Shown here: one piece after another, positions 42,007-51,525 of the stretch
Position numbering within the stretch: position 1 is the first letter of the stretch
Layout of the letters: every line of letters starts with the position of its first letter
DNA from: Myroides sp. 1354
Lineage (GTDB): Bacteria > Bacteroidota > Bacteroidia > Flavobacteriales > Flavobacteriaceae
Reading direction: 5' to 3'
Assembly: GCF_030324495.1 (NCBI RefSeq)
Contig: NZ_JACAGN010000001.1
Span: 381,838 to 445,837 of the forward strand
Length of the DNA stretch: 64,000 bases
The notes under the pieces: model-generated
Told to the model about the DNA's origin: nothing
Databases searched by the model: none
Seen by the model: the letters and a program-made list of their open reading frames with translations, nothing else
Made by a program: the position numbers and the translations under genes

Positions 42007-45000
42007 CTACATTTTATCTATTCCAGCCAAATATTCCAAGGCTTTTTTAATTGATTTGACTTGTTCAAAAGACAACATCAAACGCAATCCGTTTTTCGTT
42101 TCTTTTTCTCGCATCTTACACAAGTGTGAACTTTGTTGAATAAAAGTTAAGACTTGTCTGAATTTTGGAGAGGTATAAAAACCTGACTTCTGATCACCTA
42201 TAAAGTAGCAAATCATTTTTCCTTGCTTTAGAATCACTTTCTCAATACCCAGGTTACTAGCATGCCATTTGATGCGCAAGCTGTCTAAAAGGGCAATGGC
42301 CTGTCTTGGAAGCGGTCCAAAACGGTCAATTAAGCGCTGTTCATATTCTTTTAATACTGATTCCGTCGTAATTGTACTCAATTCATTGTACAAGTTTAAA
42401 CGTTCTGAAATATTGTTGACATACTCGTCAGGGAATAGGATTTCAAAATCCGTATCAATTTGACAATCGCGGACAAATACTTTATTTTCTTCTTTTTTCT
42501 CCTCTAAATAAAGATCCTTAAATTCATTTTCTTTTAATTCTTCGATGGCCTCTTGCATGATTTTCTGGTAGGTTTCAAATCCAATTTCATTGATGAAACC
42601 ACTTTGTTCACCCCCTAAAATATCACCAGCACCGCGAATTTCTAAGTCTTTCATCGCAATGTTAAATCCACTACCTAAGTCACTAAATTGCTCTAAGGCT
42701 TGGATGCGTTTGCGCGCTTCTTCGGTCATCACAGAATAAGGAGGACAAATGAAATAACAAAATGCTTTTTTATTACTACGTCCAACGCGACCGCGCATCT
42801 GATGTAAATCTGATAAACCAAAGTTGTTGGCGTTGTTGATTAAAATCGTATTGGCATTGGGAACATCTAAACCACTTTCGATAATGGTAGTTGCTACTAA
42901 AACATCAAATTCTCCATCCATAAAGGCAAGCATCAACTCCTCGAGTTTTTTTCCATCCATTTGTCCGTGACCAACACCCACTTTTGCATCGGGAACCAAG
43001 CGCTGAATCATACCCGCAACTTCGCGTATATTCTCAATGCGATTGTTGATGAAATACACTTGTCCACCGCGTTCCAATTCATAAGCAACCGCATCGCGTA
43101 TAATTTCTTCATTGAATCCTACTACATTGGTTTCAATCGGGTATCGATTCGGTGGTGGAGTGGTAATTACGGATAAATCTCGTGCTGCCATCAAAGAGAA
43201 TTGAAGTGTTCTCGGAATTGGCGTTGCTGTTAAGGTGAGTGTATCTACATTTTCAGAAATCGTTTTCAACTTGTCTTTGACAGCTACACCAAATTTTTGT
43301 TCCTCATCAATGATAAGTAAACCTAAATCTTTAAAAACTACATTTTTGTTCACTAATTGGTGGGTTCCAATAAGGATGTCTATTTTTCCTGCCTCCAAAT
43401 CGCGTAAAATATCGCTTTTTTGTTTGGCTGTTCTAAAGCGGTTGATGTAACTCACGCGAACAGGCATATCTTTTAAACGCTCTGAGAAGGTTTTAAAATG
43501 TTGAAAAGCTAAGATGGTGGTCGGTACTAGAATAGCAACCTGTTTACCGTTGTCTACCATTTTGAAAGCCGCGCGAATAGCAACTTCCGTCTTTCCGAAT
43601 CCTACATCTCCACAGACTAAACGATCCATTGGACGATCGAGTTCCATATCGGCTTTTACCTCTTGGGTTGCTTTTAACTGGTCGGGTGTGTCTTCGTATA
43701 TAAATGAACTCTCGAGTTCATGTTGTAAATAACTATCTGGAGCACAAGCAAATCCCTTTTGCGTTCGTCTTTTGGCATAGAGTTGAATCAGGTTGAACGC
43801 AATATGCTTAACACGCGCTTTTGTTTTCGTTTTTAAATTTTTCCAAGCAGAAGATCCTAGTTTGTGAATTTTAGGAACCGCGCCATCTTTGCCATTGTAT
43901 TTGGCAATTTTGTGTAAAGAGTGGATACTCACATAGACAATATCATTGTCTGCATAAACGAGCTTAATTGCTTCTTGCGTTTTACCTTCTACTTGTATTT
44001 TTTGTAAACCACCAAATTTTCCAATTCCGTGGTCAATATGCGTCACATAATCCCCAACAGTGAGCGAATTGATTTCTTTTAGTGTAATGGTTTGTTTCTT
44101 CGTATACCCATTTTTGAGGGTAAACTTATGGTATCGCTCAAAAATTTGATGATCGGTATAACAGGCAATTTGCTTCTCTTCATCAATAAAACCTTGATAA
44201 ATCGGGGTAACAATGGTTTTGTATTGTTGAACCACTTGCTTCTGATTTTCATCCCGCATGGCGTCAAAAATATCTTTGAATCGACGCGCTTGATTCTCAT
44301 TCGCACAAAATAAATAATTGGTATACCCATTATCGGAATTATCGTTCAGATTGCGTACCAATAAATCAAATTGTTTGTTGAAGGACGGCTGTGGTTTTGT
44401 GTGAAACACATACTGTTTTTGAGGTGTAATGTGTTTGCTATCGGTAAGTTCAAGGTAGTTGAATAATTCTACTTGACGTAAGAATACATCTCCATTGAGA
44501 AACATCTCGTTGGGATTTGAATATTTAAGCTCCTTGTTTAATTTTTCAAAAATGGTGAGGGCTTTTTCAAAATTATGATTCAACTGATCGATAATAAAAG
44601 CCGTATTTTGAGCAAAAACAACGGTTTTTTCTGGAATATATTCCAAGAAACTTTCCCTTGTTTCCGCCGTAAATTTATTTTCCACATTGGGAATAATCGT
44701 GATTTTCTTTTGCTTGTCAACAGATAACTGCGTTTCTACATCAAAGGTTCGAATACTGTCAATTTCATCCCCAAAAAATTCGATGCGATACGGGTTGTCA
44801 TTGGAAAATGAAAACACGTCAATAATTCCACCACGTACAGAAAATTCGCCAGGTTCAGCAACAAAATCTACGCGTTTAAAATTGTATTCAAACAGTGTTT
44901 CATTGACGAAATCAATAGACAATTGATCACCTACGTGCACTTTTAAGGTATTCTTTTCTAACACCTTTTTGGTTACTACTTTTTCGAAGATAGCTTCAGC

Positions 45001-45363
45001 ATATGAAACAATAATCGCTGGTTTTTTTCGGGAACTAATGCGGTTCAATACTTCGGCACGCAACAGGACGTTTGCATTGTCTGTCTCTTCAATTTGATAC
45101 GGACGACGATAGGATCCAGGATAGAAGAGTACGTCTTGTTTGTTGATAAAGTGTTCTAAATCATTGAGGTAATACGCCGCCTCTTCCTTGTCGTTAAAAA
45201 TTAAGAGAAAAGGAAGTTCTGTTTGACGGAACAAGCTTTCTAATTGAAAAGAGAGAGCCGATCCAATAAGTCCTTTGAAAAGAAGAGGTTGTCGATTATT
45301 TAATAAATCGTGTGCCAGTTGTTGGGTCTGTACAGCCTCATTAAAATATTGCTTTACTTCCAT
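42007..45363 (-). CDS. mfd: Transcription-repair coupling factor Mfd
   Basis: A 1118-aa translocase that removes RNA polymerase stalled at DNA damage and recruits UvrA. Order: UvrB-like N-terminal modules (~1-350), RNA-polymerase-interacting Tudor-like domain (~440-510, LTVGDYVTHIDHGIGKFGG), SF2 motor with Walker A GDVGFGKTEVA and DEEQ box, motif TLTATPIPRTLQ, GRVGRS, and a C-terminal regulatory domain. Length fits. It lies 3 nt after the upstream lipoprotein gene and is translated with it. Confidence 0.96.
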   Translation of the reverse strand: MEVKQYFNEAVQTQQLAHDLLNNRQPLLFKGLIGSALSFQLESLFRQTELPFLLIFNDKEEAAYYLNDLEHFINKQDVLFYPGSYRRPYQIEETDNANVLLRAEVLNRISSRKKPAIIVSYAEAIFEKVVTKKVLEKNTLKVHVGDQLSIDFVNETLFEYNFKRVDFVAEPGEFSVRGGIIDVFSFSNDNPYRIEFFGDEIDSIRTFDVETQLSVDKQKKITIIPNVENKFTAETRESFLEYIPEKTVVFAQNTAFIIDQLNHNFEKALTIFEKLNKELKYSNPNEMFLNGDVFLRQVELFNYLELTDSKHITPQKQYVFHTKPQPSFNKQFDLLVRNLNDNSDNGYTNYLFCANENQARRFKDIFDAMRDENQKQVVQQYKTIVTPIYQGFIDEEKQIACYTDHQIFERYHKFTLKNGYTKKQTITLKEINSLTVGDYVTHIDHGIGKFGGLQKIQVEGKTQEAIKLVYADNDIVYVSIHSLHKIAKYNGKDGAVPKIHKLGSSAWKNLKTKTKARVKHIAFNLIQLYAKRRTQKGFACAPDSYLQHELESSFIYEDTPDQLKATQEVKADMELDRPMDRLVCGDVGFGKTEVAIRAAFKMVDNGKQVAILVPTTILAFQHFKTFSERLKDMPVRVSYINRFRTAKQKSDILRDLEAGKIDILIGTHQLVNKNVVFKDLGLLIIDEEQKFGVAVKDKLKTISENVDTLTLTATPIPRTLQFSLMAARDLSVITTPPPNRYPIETNVVGFNEEIIRDAVAYELERGGQVYFINNRIENIREVAGMIQRLVPDAKVGVGHGQMDGKKLEELMLAFMDGEFDVLVATTIIESGLDVPNANTILINNANNFGLSDLHQMRGRVGRSNKKAFCYFICPPYSVMTEEARKRIQALEQFSDLGSGFNIAMKDLEIRGAGDILGGEQSGFINEIGFETYQKIMQEAIEELKENEFKDLYLEEKKEENKVFVRDCQIDTDFEILFPDEYVNNISERLNLYNELSTITTESVLKEYEQRLIDRFGPLPRQAIALLDSLRIKWHASNLGIEKVILKQGKMICYFIGDQKSGFYTSPKFRQVLTFIQQSSHLCKMREKETKNGLRLMLSFEQVKSIKKALEYLAGIDKM

Positions 45364-45366
45364 AGG

Positions 45367-45969
45367 TTATTGTAATTCTTCTTCGGGATTTGCTCTTCGC
45401 ATATCATTTCTAAATTCTTCCATCTCTTGCAACATCACATCTTCTCCTTCTTCTTTTACATAGTTTTGACGAACTAGATTTTCGTCCATCATACGCACAA
45501 TATCATCTAAGCTGAGCTGAATATTATCCAGCCACTCATCTACTTTTTCTATATTAACCGGGTTTAAATTGATGTACATATCCAAATTTTGGATGGCATT
45601 TAATAGGGTTGAATATCTAATTTTAATATCTGGCGTATCTAAGGCTGTTGGATATCCCTGATAAGGGAGATTTTCCGCAAGCTCACTGAGGGTAACTGCC
45701 TTTTTTTGGAAGGCTCCAATCGTAGAAACAGGACGTAGTTTTAACTCATTGGTTAGCGTTGTCCATGCTTTCCATTCTTCGAGAATGGGAGTCAACTCTT
45801 TGGAGGCTTTTGGAATCTTGAATTTCCATTCTTTCATTAAATGTGTAAATACACTATCGTTGTACTGTTGTAGTTTGGTTTGTTCTAGTGCACTTTGATC
45901 GACTTCTTTCTTGCAAGAAGTAAGGTTCAAACTAAGTACCAACAGTATAATCGTCCAAATGTTTTTCAT
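45367..45969 (-). CDS. Putative lipoprotein upstream of mfd
   Basis: About 200 aa from ATG 45969 (MKNIWTIILLVLSLNLTSC), with lipobox LTSC. A start 15 nt further upstream is possible, but the -7 element at 45996-45989 would put transcription onset about there. The rest is helical and charged, with no known domain (SELAENLPYQGYPTALD; IRYSTLLNAIQNLDMYINL). It sits 3 nt before mfd, in a flavobacterial pairing whose meaning is unknown; the mature protein would be periplasmic. Confidence 0.7.
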   Translation of the reverse strand: MKNIWTIILLVLSLNLTSCKKEVDQSALEQTKLQQYNDSVFTHLMKEWKFKIPKASKELTPILEEWKAWTTLTNELKLRPVSTIGAFQKKAVTLSELAENLPYQGYPTALDTPDIKIRYSTLLNAIQNLDMYINLNPVNIEKVDEWLDNIQLSLDDIVRMMDENLVRQNYVKEEGEDVMLQEMEEFRNDMRRANPEEELQ

Positions 45970-45988
45970 ATCCTTGAATTTCAAACCT

Positions 45989-45996
45989 CAAATTTA
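45989..45996 (-). promoter_or_regulatory. -7 element of the lipoprotein-mfd operon
   Basis: The minus strand reads TAAATTTG, a full TAnnTTTG match 20 nt before the chosen start. No good -33 was found. Confidence 0.45.
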
Positions 45997-46114
45997 CGAA
46001 TGTTATTGAATTTATTTGACTTGCTTTGCGATAAACCATAGCGAATTTCAATTGATTGGAGGGAGAACATCCCAATAATTTATTTGTTCTTTGATAGAAT
46101 TGTCCTTTTTTGCA

Positions 46115-46145
46115 TTGATTTATTGTCTAGCAACGGCTATATTTG
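46115..46145 (+). promoter_or_regulatory. Promoter of the threonine dehydrogenase gene
   Basis: TTG (46115-46117), 20-bp spacer, TATATTTG (46138-46145), 20 nt before the start codon. Confidence 0.65.
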
Positions 46146-46165
46146 TGCAACTAAATACAAATTAA

Positions 46166-47119
46166 ATGGGAACCAAAATATTAATTATTGGAGCTTGTGG
46201 ACAAATTGGCTCTGAACTTACGTTAAAGTTGCGTGGTATCTATGGAAATGAGAATGTTATCGCTTCAGATATTCGAGAAGGAAATGAGGCTTTGATGAGC
46301 TCAGGACCTTTTGAAATCGTCAATGCGATGGAGTTTGATGCCGTAGCTCAGGTGATTGAGAAGCATCAAGTAGAAGAAGTGTACTTAATGGCTGCCTTGC
46401 TTTCCGCTACAGCAGAGAAAAACCCAGCTTTTGCTTGGGAATTAAATATGAACTCTTTATTTCACGTGTTAAACTTAGCGAAAGAAGGAAAAATTAAAAA
46501 GATATTTTGGCCCTCTTCAATTGCGGTATTTGGTCCTACAACACCAAGAGAGAATACACCTCAATATACTGTGATGGAACCCAGTACAGTTTACGGAATT
46601 TCGAAACAAACAGGGGAGCGTTGGTGCGAATATTACTTCAATAAATATGGGGTAGATGTACGCAGTATCCGTTATCCAGGTTTAATTTCTTGGACAACGC
46701 CTCCAGGAGGTGGAACAACGGATTATGCCGTTGATATTTTCTATAAGGCAATTGAGGATAAACACTATAATTGCTTCCTATCTGAAAAAACGGGATTGCC
46801 GATGATGTATATGGACGATGCTTTGGATGCAACGGTTGGAATTATGCAAGCCCCGAAAGAATCAATTAAAATTCGCTCGTCTTATAATTTAGGTGGAATT
46901 TCGTTTACTCCAGAGGAAATTGCAGCAGAAATTACAAAACACATCCCTGATTTTACGATTGCATATGAACCCGATTTCCGCCAAGCGATTGCAGACAGCT
47001 GGCCGGCAAGTATTGACGACAGTAGTGCACAACAAGATTGGAACTGGAAACACAAATACGATCTTAGCGCTATGACAACAGTGATGCTTGAAAACTTAAG
47101 CAAGGTTTTAAAGAAATAA
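46166..47119 (+). CDS. SDR-type L-threonine 3-dehydrogenase
   Basis: A 317-aa NAD-dependent extended short-chain dehydrogenase. Cofactor loop GACGQIGSELT (~8-18), catalytic Tyr and Lys in YGISK (~143-147), and RYPGLISWTTPPGGGTTDYAV, which is typical of the GalE-like threonine dehydrogenases found in Flavobacterium. It oxidises threonine to 2-amino-3-ketobutyrate. The alternative is another sugar-nucleotide epimerase, but the tail and the PGGGTTDYA segment favour threonine. Single gene with promoter and terminator. Confidence 0.85.
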   Translation: MGTKILIIGACGQIGSELTLKLRGIYGNENVIASDIREGNEALMSSGPFEIVNAMEFDAVAQVIEKHQVEEVYLMAALLSATAEKNPAFAWELNMNSLFHVLNLAKEGKIKKIFWPSSIAVFGPTTPRENTPQYTVMEPSTVYGISKQTGERWCEYYFNKYGVDVRSIRYPGLISWTTPPGGGTTDYAVDIFYKAIEDKHYNCFLSEKTGLPMMYMDDALDATVGIMQAPKESIKIRSSYNLGGISFTPEEIAAEITKHIPDFTIAYEPDFRQAIADSWPASIDDSSAQQDWNWKHKYDLSAMTTVMLENLSKVLKK

Positions 47120-47162
47120 CAAGTGAACTACTTGTTGAAAAGTAGTTTAGGTATAAATAAAG

Positions 47163-47198
47163 AAACAGTGATAAGCAGAAGCTTATTGCTGTTTTTTT
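47163..47198 (+). terminator. Terminator of the threonine dehydrogenase gene
   Basis: AAACAGTGATAAGC (47163-47176) pairs with 47181-47194 using two wobble pairs around AGAA; T run follows. Confidence 0.85.
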
Positions 47199-47265
47199 GT
47201 GTTTGGTTTTTTCCAATAACCTGATTTAACCACCGACTATCACCATGTAACAAACGACAATCAAC

Positions 47266-47442
47266 CTATTTCTTGCGCAATTTTGTAAAGACCAAATGAT
47301 ATAAGGAAACAACTATAAAGGCAAATCCAAGTAAAATGACGATTGTACTGATTGTATAGCTAATAATTTGGGTGGCTCTTAGAATCAAACTTAAAGCAAA
47401 AAGGAGGAGCCCAAGGGTCAGTAATTTTACATTTTTATTCAT
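47266..47442 (-). CDS. Small two-helix membrane protein
   Basis: 58 aa from ATG 47442 (MNKNVKLLTLGLLLFALSLIL). Two hydrophobic helices (~6-24 and ~28-50) and a basic end KLRKK. A longer frame (to 47463) would begin at the -7 element, so the shorter start is preferred. No known family. A TATCTTTG element at 47470-47463 supports expression. Possibly a membrane-stress or accessory protein; the role is not known. Confidence 0.55.
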   Translation of the reverse strand: MNKNVKLLTLGLLLFALSLILRATQIISYTISTIVILLGFAFIVVSLYHLVFTKLRKK

Positions 47443-47462
47443 AATCGTATTATTTGATTCCA

Positions 47463-47470
47463 CAAAGATA
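47463..47470 (-). promoter_or_regulatory. -7 element of the small membrane protein gene
   Basis: Minus strand TATCTTTG, full TAnnTTTG match, 21 nt upstream of ATG 47442. Confidence 0.4.
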
Positions 47471-47584
47471 AACGTTATATTGAATGGATGACTTTTCTAA
47501 TACAAAGCTAAATCTAGATTTTTTTTCTAAGAACAAGAGAATAAGGGGGGATAAAAAAGAATCTTGTCTTTTTTTATGTGATAA

Positions 47585-47616
47585 TTGAGATTAGTGTAGA
47601 TGATGTTGTAAATTTA
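47585..47616 (+). promoter_or_regulatory. Promoter of the aldehyde dehydrogenase gene
   Basis: TTG (47585-47587), 21-bp spacer, TAAATTTA (47609-47616; 7/8 match), 22 nt before ATG 47638. It lies inside the extended frame from GTG 47578. Confidence 0.4.
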
Positions 47617-47637
47617 GAAGATAAAAGTTGTATTACT

Positions 47638-48930
47638 ATGAAAAAAGAAGTAGAAAATAAAATAGAACAGGCACAAAGTGCTTATGAAAGATGGAGCAAA
47701 GTAGCCGTTGAGGATCGCATTGTATACCTCAAAAAAGTAAAAGAAAAATTGTTGCTCAACAAAGAGCGTTATGGAGCTGTGATTACTCAGGATATGTTCA
47801 AACCTTTGAGTCAAGCGATAGCGGAAGTTGAAAAATGTGCCACCTTGGTTGATTATTATATCGAAGAGGGACAAGCGATTTTACAAGGACGTCACATCCA
47901 AACCCGTTGGTCAGAAACCTATATTGTGCATGATCCGATGGGAGTTATCTTAGGAGTGATGCCGTGGAATTACCCTTTTTGGCAAGTGTTTCGCTTTGCC
48001 ATTCCCACTTTATTAGCAGGTAATACAGTTGTATTGAAACACGCGAGTAATGTTCCTTTTTCGGCCAAAGCATTAGAATCTTGCTTTTTAGTAGAAGGTT
48101 TTGAGCAAGTCTATTTTAATTTAACCCTACCTGGTAAAGAAGTCGAAGAGGTAATTGAACATGCTGCAGTGAAAGGAGTCTCCTTGACGGGAAGTGAACC
48201 AGCAGGAAGCGCAGTAGCTCAGAAGGCAGGAAGTTTGATCAAACCCGTAGTGTTAGAACTAGGTGGGAGCAATGCGTTTATCGTAACAGAAGAAGTCGAT
48301 ATGGAAGAGATTATACCACTTGCGGTGAATGCTCGTTTTCAAAATACAGGACAGAGTTGTATTGCGGCTAAGCGTTTTTTGGTACATGAATCTTTGCGTG
48401 AGGAATTTACAACGCGTTTAGCGGAGGAAGCGCAAAAGCTGAAACAAGGAGACGTAATGAATCTTTCTACGGGAATTGGTCTCATGGCAAGAGAAGATCT
48501 CGCAATTGAGCTAGAAACCCTTTTAAATGACTCTGTAGCGTTGGGTGCTCGGGTTGTTTGTGGTGGAAAACGCGATAAGAATTGGTTTGAACCCACTGTA
48601 GTGACGGATGTAACAGATCAAATGCCTGTATTTACACAAGAAACCTTCGGACCTCTAGCCGTTGTGGTTGGTTTTAATACCCTAGAAGAAGCCATTGCCT
48701 TGAGTAATGATTCTCACTTTGGTCTAGGAGTGTCTATTTTCGGCAAGAATATTGAAGAATTAAAAAAATGCGTGCATCTCTTTGAGGATGGAGCTGTCTT
48801 TATAAATGAAATGGTTATTTCTGATCCTCGTGTGCCTTTTGGAGGAAATAAATTTTCTGGAATTGGCAGGGAAATGTCTGAAGAAGGTTTGCTTGCCTTT
48901 GTTAATAAGAAGACGGTAGTAATTAAATAA
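47638..48930 (+). CDS. Succinate-semialdehyde dehydrogenase-like aldehyde dehydrogenase
   Basis: A 430-aa enzyme from ATG 47638 ([19 protein letters not shown]). NAD(P)-dependent oxidation of an aldehyde to acid, most like the short GabD/Sad group: [11 protein letters not shown], catalytic Glu in [11 protein letters not shown], catalytic Cys in [20 protein letters not shown]. The usual SDPFIV is SNAFIV here. Succinate semialdehyde is the likely substrate but is not proven. The TRIC-channel gene follows 24 nt later. Confidence 0.85.
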   Translation: MKKEVENKIEQAQSAYERWSKVAVEDRIVYLKKVKEKLLLNKERYGAVITQDMFKPLSQAIAEVEKCATLVDYYIEEGQAILQGRHIQTRWSETYIVHDPMGVILGVMPWNYPFWQVFRFAIPTLLAGNTVVLKHASNVPFSAKALESCFLVEGFEQVYFNLTLPGKEVEEVIEHAAVKGVSLTGSEPAGSAVAQKAGSLIKPVVLELGGSNAFIVTEEVDMEEIIPLAVNARFQNTGQSCIAAKRFLVHESLREEFTTRLAEEAQKLKQGDVMNLSTGIGLMAREDLAIELETLLNDSVALGARVVCGGKRDKNWFEPTVVTDVTDQMPVFTQETFGPLAVVVGFNTLEEAIALSNDSHFGLGVSIFGKNIEELKKCVHLFEDGAVFINEMVISDPRVPFGGNKFSGIGREMSEEGLLAFVNKKTVVIK

Positions 48931-48954
48931 ATAGCGTGAAATACGGTTGAGTCT

Positions 48955-49605
48955 ATGAATGAGTTGATGGACACCTTTGTAAAGTTTTGGTTGACAATTA
49001 AATTTGTCGATGTTATTGAGTTCTTTGGAACGATTGCGTTTGCAATTTCAGGTATTCGCTTGGCATCGGCTAAAAGCGTAGATTGGTTTGGGGCATTTGT
49101 CGTGGGATTTGTTACAGCTACGGGGGGTGGAACGTTGCGCGATTTACTGCTTGGCGTGACTCCGTTTTGGATGTTGACCAGTGTGTATGTATGGTGTACG
49201 ATTGTTGCCTTGATGTTAGTGATTATTTTTCCTCAGAAACTGATTCGCTTAAACAATACGTTTCTGTGGTTTGACAGTATTGGATTGGGGTTATTTGTTG
49301 TGGTTGGGGCGGAGAAGACCCTAGCCTTGGGGTATCCGTTTTGGGTGGTAGTTATCATGGCAACGATTACAGGAGTTGTTGGTGGTATGATACGCGATAT
49401 CTTAATCAATGAAATTCCGGCGATTTTTAGACAAGAATGGTATGCCCTGGCTTGTATTTTTGGGGTGTTTATTTATTATATGCTCCAAGCAATCGGATTA
49501 GATGCTGTTATTGTCCAAATTTCTACCGCCGCTTCCGTTTTTGTAATTCGTTTGATAGCAACTCGTTATCGGTTAGGATTGCCTACACTTAAGGGAGAGA
49601 GCTGA
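48955..49605 (+). CDS. TRIC-type cation channel family protein (UPF0126)
   Basis: A 216-aa membrane protein with seven predicted transmembrane helices arranged as two repeats. The signature of the first repeat is FFGTIAFAISGIRLA and FVTATGGGTLRDLLLG; the second has TGVVGGMIRDILINEIP. Prokaryotic TRIC proteins form trimeric potassium-selective channels. ATG at 48967 is an alternative start. Probably co-transcribed with the aldehyde dehydrogenase. Confidence 0.88.
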   Translation: MNELMDTFVKFWLTIKFVDVIEFFGTIAFAISGIRLASAKSVDWFGAFVVGFVTATGGGTLRDLLLGVTPFWMLTSVYVWCTIVALMLVIIFPQKLIRLNNTFLWFDSIGLGLFVVVGAEKTLALGYPFWVVVIMATITGVVGGMIRDILINEIPAIFRQEWYALACIFGVFIYYMLQAIGLDAVIVQISTAASVFVIRLIATRYRLGLPTLKGES

Positions 49606-49632
49606 AAAAAGTAAGTTTTTTTGCAGAAAATA

Positions 49633-49663
49633 TTTGCAAAAAGCAGAAAACACACTATATTTG
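49633..49663 (+). promoter_or_regulatory. Promoter of the tRNA-Asn pair
   Basis: TTTG (49633-49636), exactly 19 bp, TATATTTG (49656-49663): a perfect Bacteroidetes promoter 24 nt before the first tRNA. Confidence 0.85.
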
Positions 49664-49687
49664 CATCGCAATAAAGGTAACACACCT

Positions 49688-49761
49688 TCCTCCTTAGCTC
49701 AGTTGGTTAGAGCATCTGACTGTTAATCAGAGGGTCCTTGGTTCGAGCCCAAGAGGGGGAG
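49688..49761 (+). tRNA. tRNA-Asn (anticodon GTT), copy 1
   Basis: Acceptor TCCTCCT pairs with AGGGGGA, D stem GCTC/GAGC, anticodon stem TCTGA/TCAGA with loop CTGTTAA, T arm CTTGG/CCAAG. CCA is not encoded. Confidence 0.95.
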
Positions 49762-49810
49762 CAAAGCTAAAGCTTTAAACGTGTAACCTTTAGGTAGGTA
49801 TAAAATACCT

Positions 49811-49884
49811 TCCTCCTTAGCTCAGTTGGTTAGAGCATCTGACTGTTAATCAGAGGGTCCTTGGTTCGAGCCCAAGAGGGGGAG
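49811..49884 (+). tRNA. tRNA-Asn (anticodon GTT), copy 2
   Basis: Identical in all 74 bases to copy 1, 49 nt downstream. Probably one transcript, processed to two tRNAs. Confidence 0.95.
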
Positions 49885-49885
49885 C

Positions 49886-49922
49886 AAAAAAGCCTTACAA
49901 GATTTCTTGTAAGGCTTTTTTT
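49886..49922 (+). terminator. Terminator of the tRNA-Asn transcript
   Basis: AGCCTTACAAGA (49891-49902) pairs with 49905-49916 through 12 bp; flanked by A and T runs. Confidence 0.92.
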
Positions 49923-50147
49923 ATTGTCAATAATTTCCCCTCTATCTTCCAATATATACTCTAAGCACAAATTTTGGGACTATTGTCCTTTCGATTCATT
50001 CGTTTTTGATTGTTTTTATTTGATTTTAGCGAAGCGGTTTAGCAATAATTATTTGTTTATTAAACTTTTATTTGAAATTATTTTGTGATTTCGAAATAGT
50101 TGTTAATTTAGTTGAATAAATTTATAACAAAATTTAAACAAATATTT

Positions 50148-51503
50148 ATGAAAAAATTATTACTATTCTTGTTTCTGACTACGCTAGTGACGATGAATGT
50201 CGCATGTAGTAGCAGTGATGATAAAAAAGAGGAGGAAGAAAAAGCATTGTCGCTTGTTTCAAATGCGGATGGTAAAGGAATTCCTGAAGGAACAAGTGTG
50301 ATGTTTACTGTGACGACCAATGAAGGTGAGAAAAAGGTAGAGGTTTCAGGTGTGGCTTTTTACATGGATGGAAAGGAAATTGGAAATCCTTATGTTTTTG
50401 AGAAAGCAGGAACATTTAATGTTGTGGCCAAGAAGAATGGATTTTTAGATAGTAATGTTGTTGTGATTAAAGTGGTAGAAGACGATGTAGTGATAGAAAA
50501 AGAAACATTAACTATTGCCGTAATAGGTGGGTTTACTGACATAGAAGTCGAGGAGGAAATCCGTTTTGAAGTGAAAGACGAAGAAGGTGGTTTAGTAGAA
50601 AACGCTGAGATTTCTTTGTCTGATGGCACTGTTATTGGCTATGCATGGACGCCAACTGCGGTTGGAACCTATAAGATTAAAGCAAAAAAAGAGGGGTATA
50701 ATGCAAGTGCTGAAATAACGGTTAATGTAAAGGCAAAATCAGTTAAAAAATTGGTATTAACTTTAGAATCTAATGCTGAGGAGTTGTATGTAAATGAAAA
50801 TTTCAAATTGAATGTTAAGGATGTGGATGGAGAAGCTGTTTCTGATGCTGTTTTGTACAAAGATGGGGTTGCTACAACAGTTACTTCTGTTGATGGAAGT
50901 TTTCAAATGAATATAGGAACGGAAGGAACTTACGTCTTAAAAGCGAATCTAGAAGGAGGTGAGAGTAACAATGTAACCGTGAAGATTAGAAAACGAGCGT
51001 TAGGTGTAGAAAATAGCTTTTTGTATAAAGAATCGACCTATAATGTAACGAATAGTACTTTGTTTTTCTTGGGAATAGAAAGTGTAGAGAATCAGTATGT
51101 GGCGGTTTGGCATTTGGAAGCACGCGAGGCTGATGGAGTGACTGCGCGAGTGGTTTTTCATACACCGGCTACGTTGGTGAATCCTAGTACGGGAGATTTT
51201 TCTTATCAAAGACCTGGTGTAGGAAATACTATACCTAAACAAGTGAGAGTTATGAGAAATAACACGTTGCTTGATCAAGCAACTCAAGGTATAACATTTG
51301 TGTTTAACGCTAGAATGAGTGGTGAGATTTTTGAAGGGGACTATTTTGCGATTGTACCCAGTTTAGGAGGTAAGCCTTTTGTATTAAATTTCGATGGAAA
51401 TACAGCTTATATTGATCAAAGTGGCGCTCGTGGAAGTGCTGTCTCTGCTCAAGGGAGACAAGGAAATCCAATCGTAAGAGTAAGTCAAATCAATAGAAGA
51501 TAA
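50148..51503 (+). CDS. Lipoprotein with three Ig-like repeats and a C-terminal domain
   Basis: About 451 aa from ATG 50148 (MKKLLLFLFLTTLVTMNVACSSSDD), with lipid-modified Cys in NVAC and an acidic linker that may be a surface-export signal. Three Ig-like repeats of ~80-90 residues follow, each containing an exposed strand such as AGTFNVVAKKNG, VGTYKIKAKKEG or EGTYVLKANLEG, then a ~155-residue C-terminal domain (FLYKESTYNVTNSTLFFLG). No recognised function; surface-exposed in the outer membrane is likely. The 230 bp upstream is AT-rich with no clear promoter. Confidence 0.78.
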   Translation: MKKLLLFLFLTTLVTMNVACSSSDDKKEEEEKALSLVSNADGKGIPEGTSVMFTVTTNEGEKKVEVSGVAFYMDGKEIGNPYVFEKAGTFNVVAKKNGFLDSNVVVIKVVEDDVVIEKETLTIAVIGGFTDIEVEEEIRFEVKDEEGGLVENAEISLSDGTVIGYAWTPTAVGTYKIKAKKEGYNASAEITVNVKAKSVKKLVLTLESNAEELYVNENFKLNVKDVDGEAVSDAVLYKDGVATTVTSVDGSFQMNIGTEGTYVLKANLEGGESNNVTVKIRKRALGVENSFLYKESTYNVTNSTLFFLGIESVENQYVAVWHLEAREADGVTARVVFHTPATLVNPSTGDFSYQRPGVGNTIPKQVRVMRNNTLLDQATQGITFVFNARMSGEIFEGDYFAIVPSLGGKPFVLNFDGNTAYIDQSGARGSAVSAQGRQGNPIVRVSQINRR

Positions 51504-51525
51504 TTTAGTATAATTACAGTAAAAT

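Noticed and set aside
47578..47637. GTG start of the aldehyde dehydrogenase
   Set aside because: The promoter at 47585-47616 lies inside the extension.
49688..49884. Duplicated tRNA region as an integration (att) site
   Set aside because: No integrase, no mobile genes and no partial tRNA copy elsewhere in the window.
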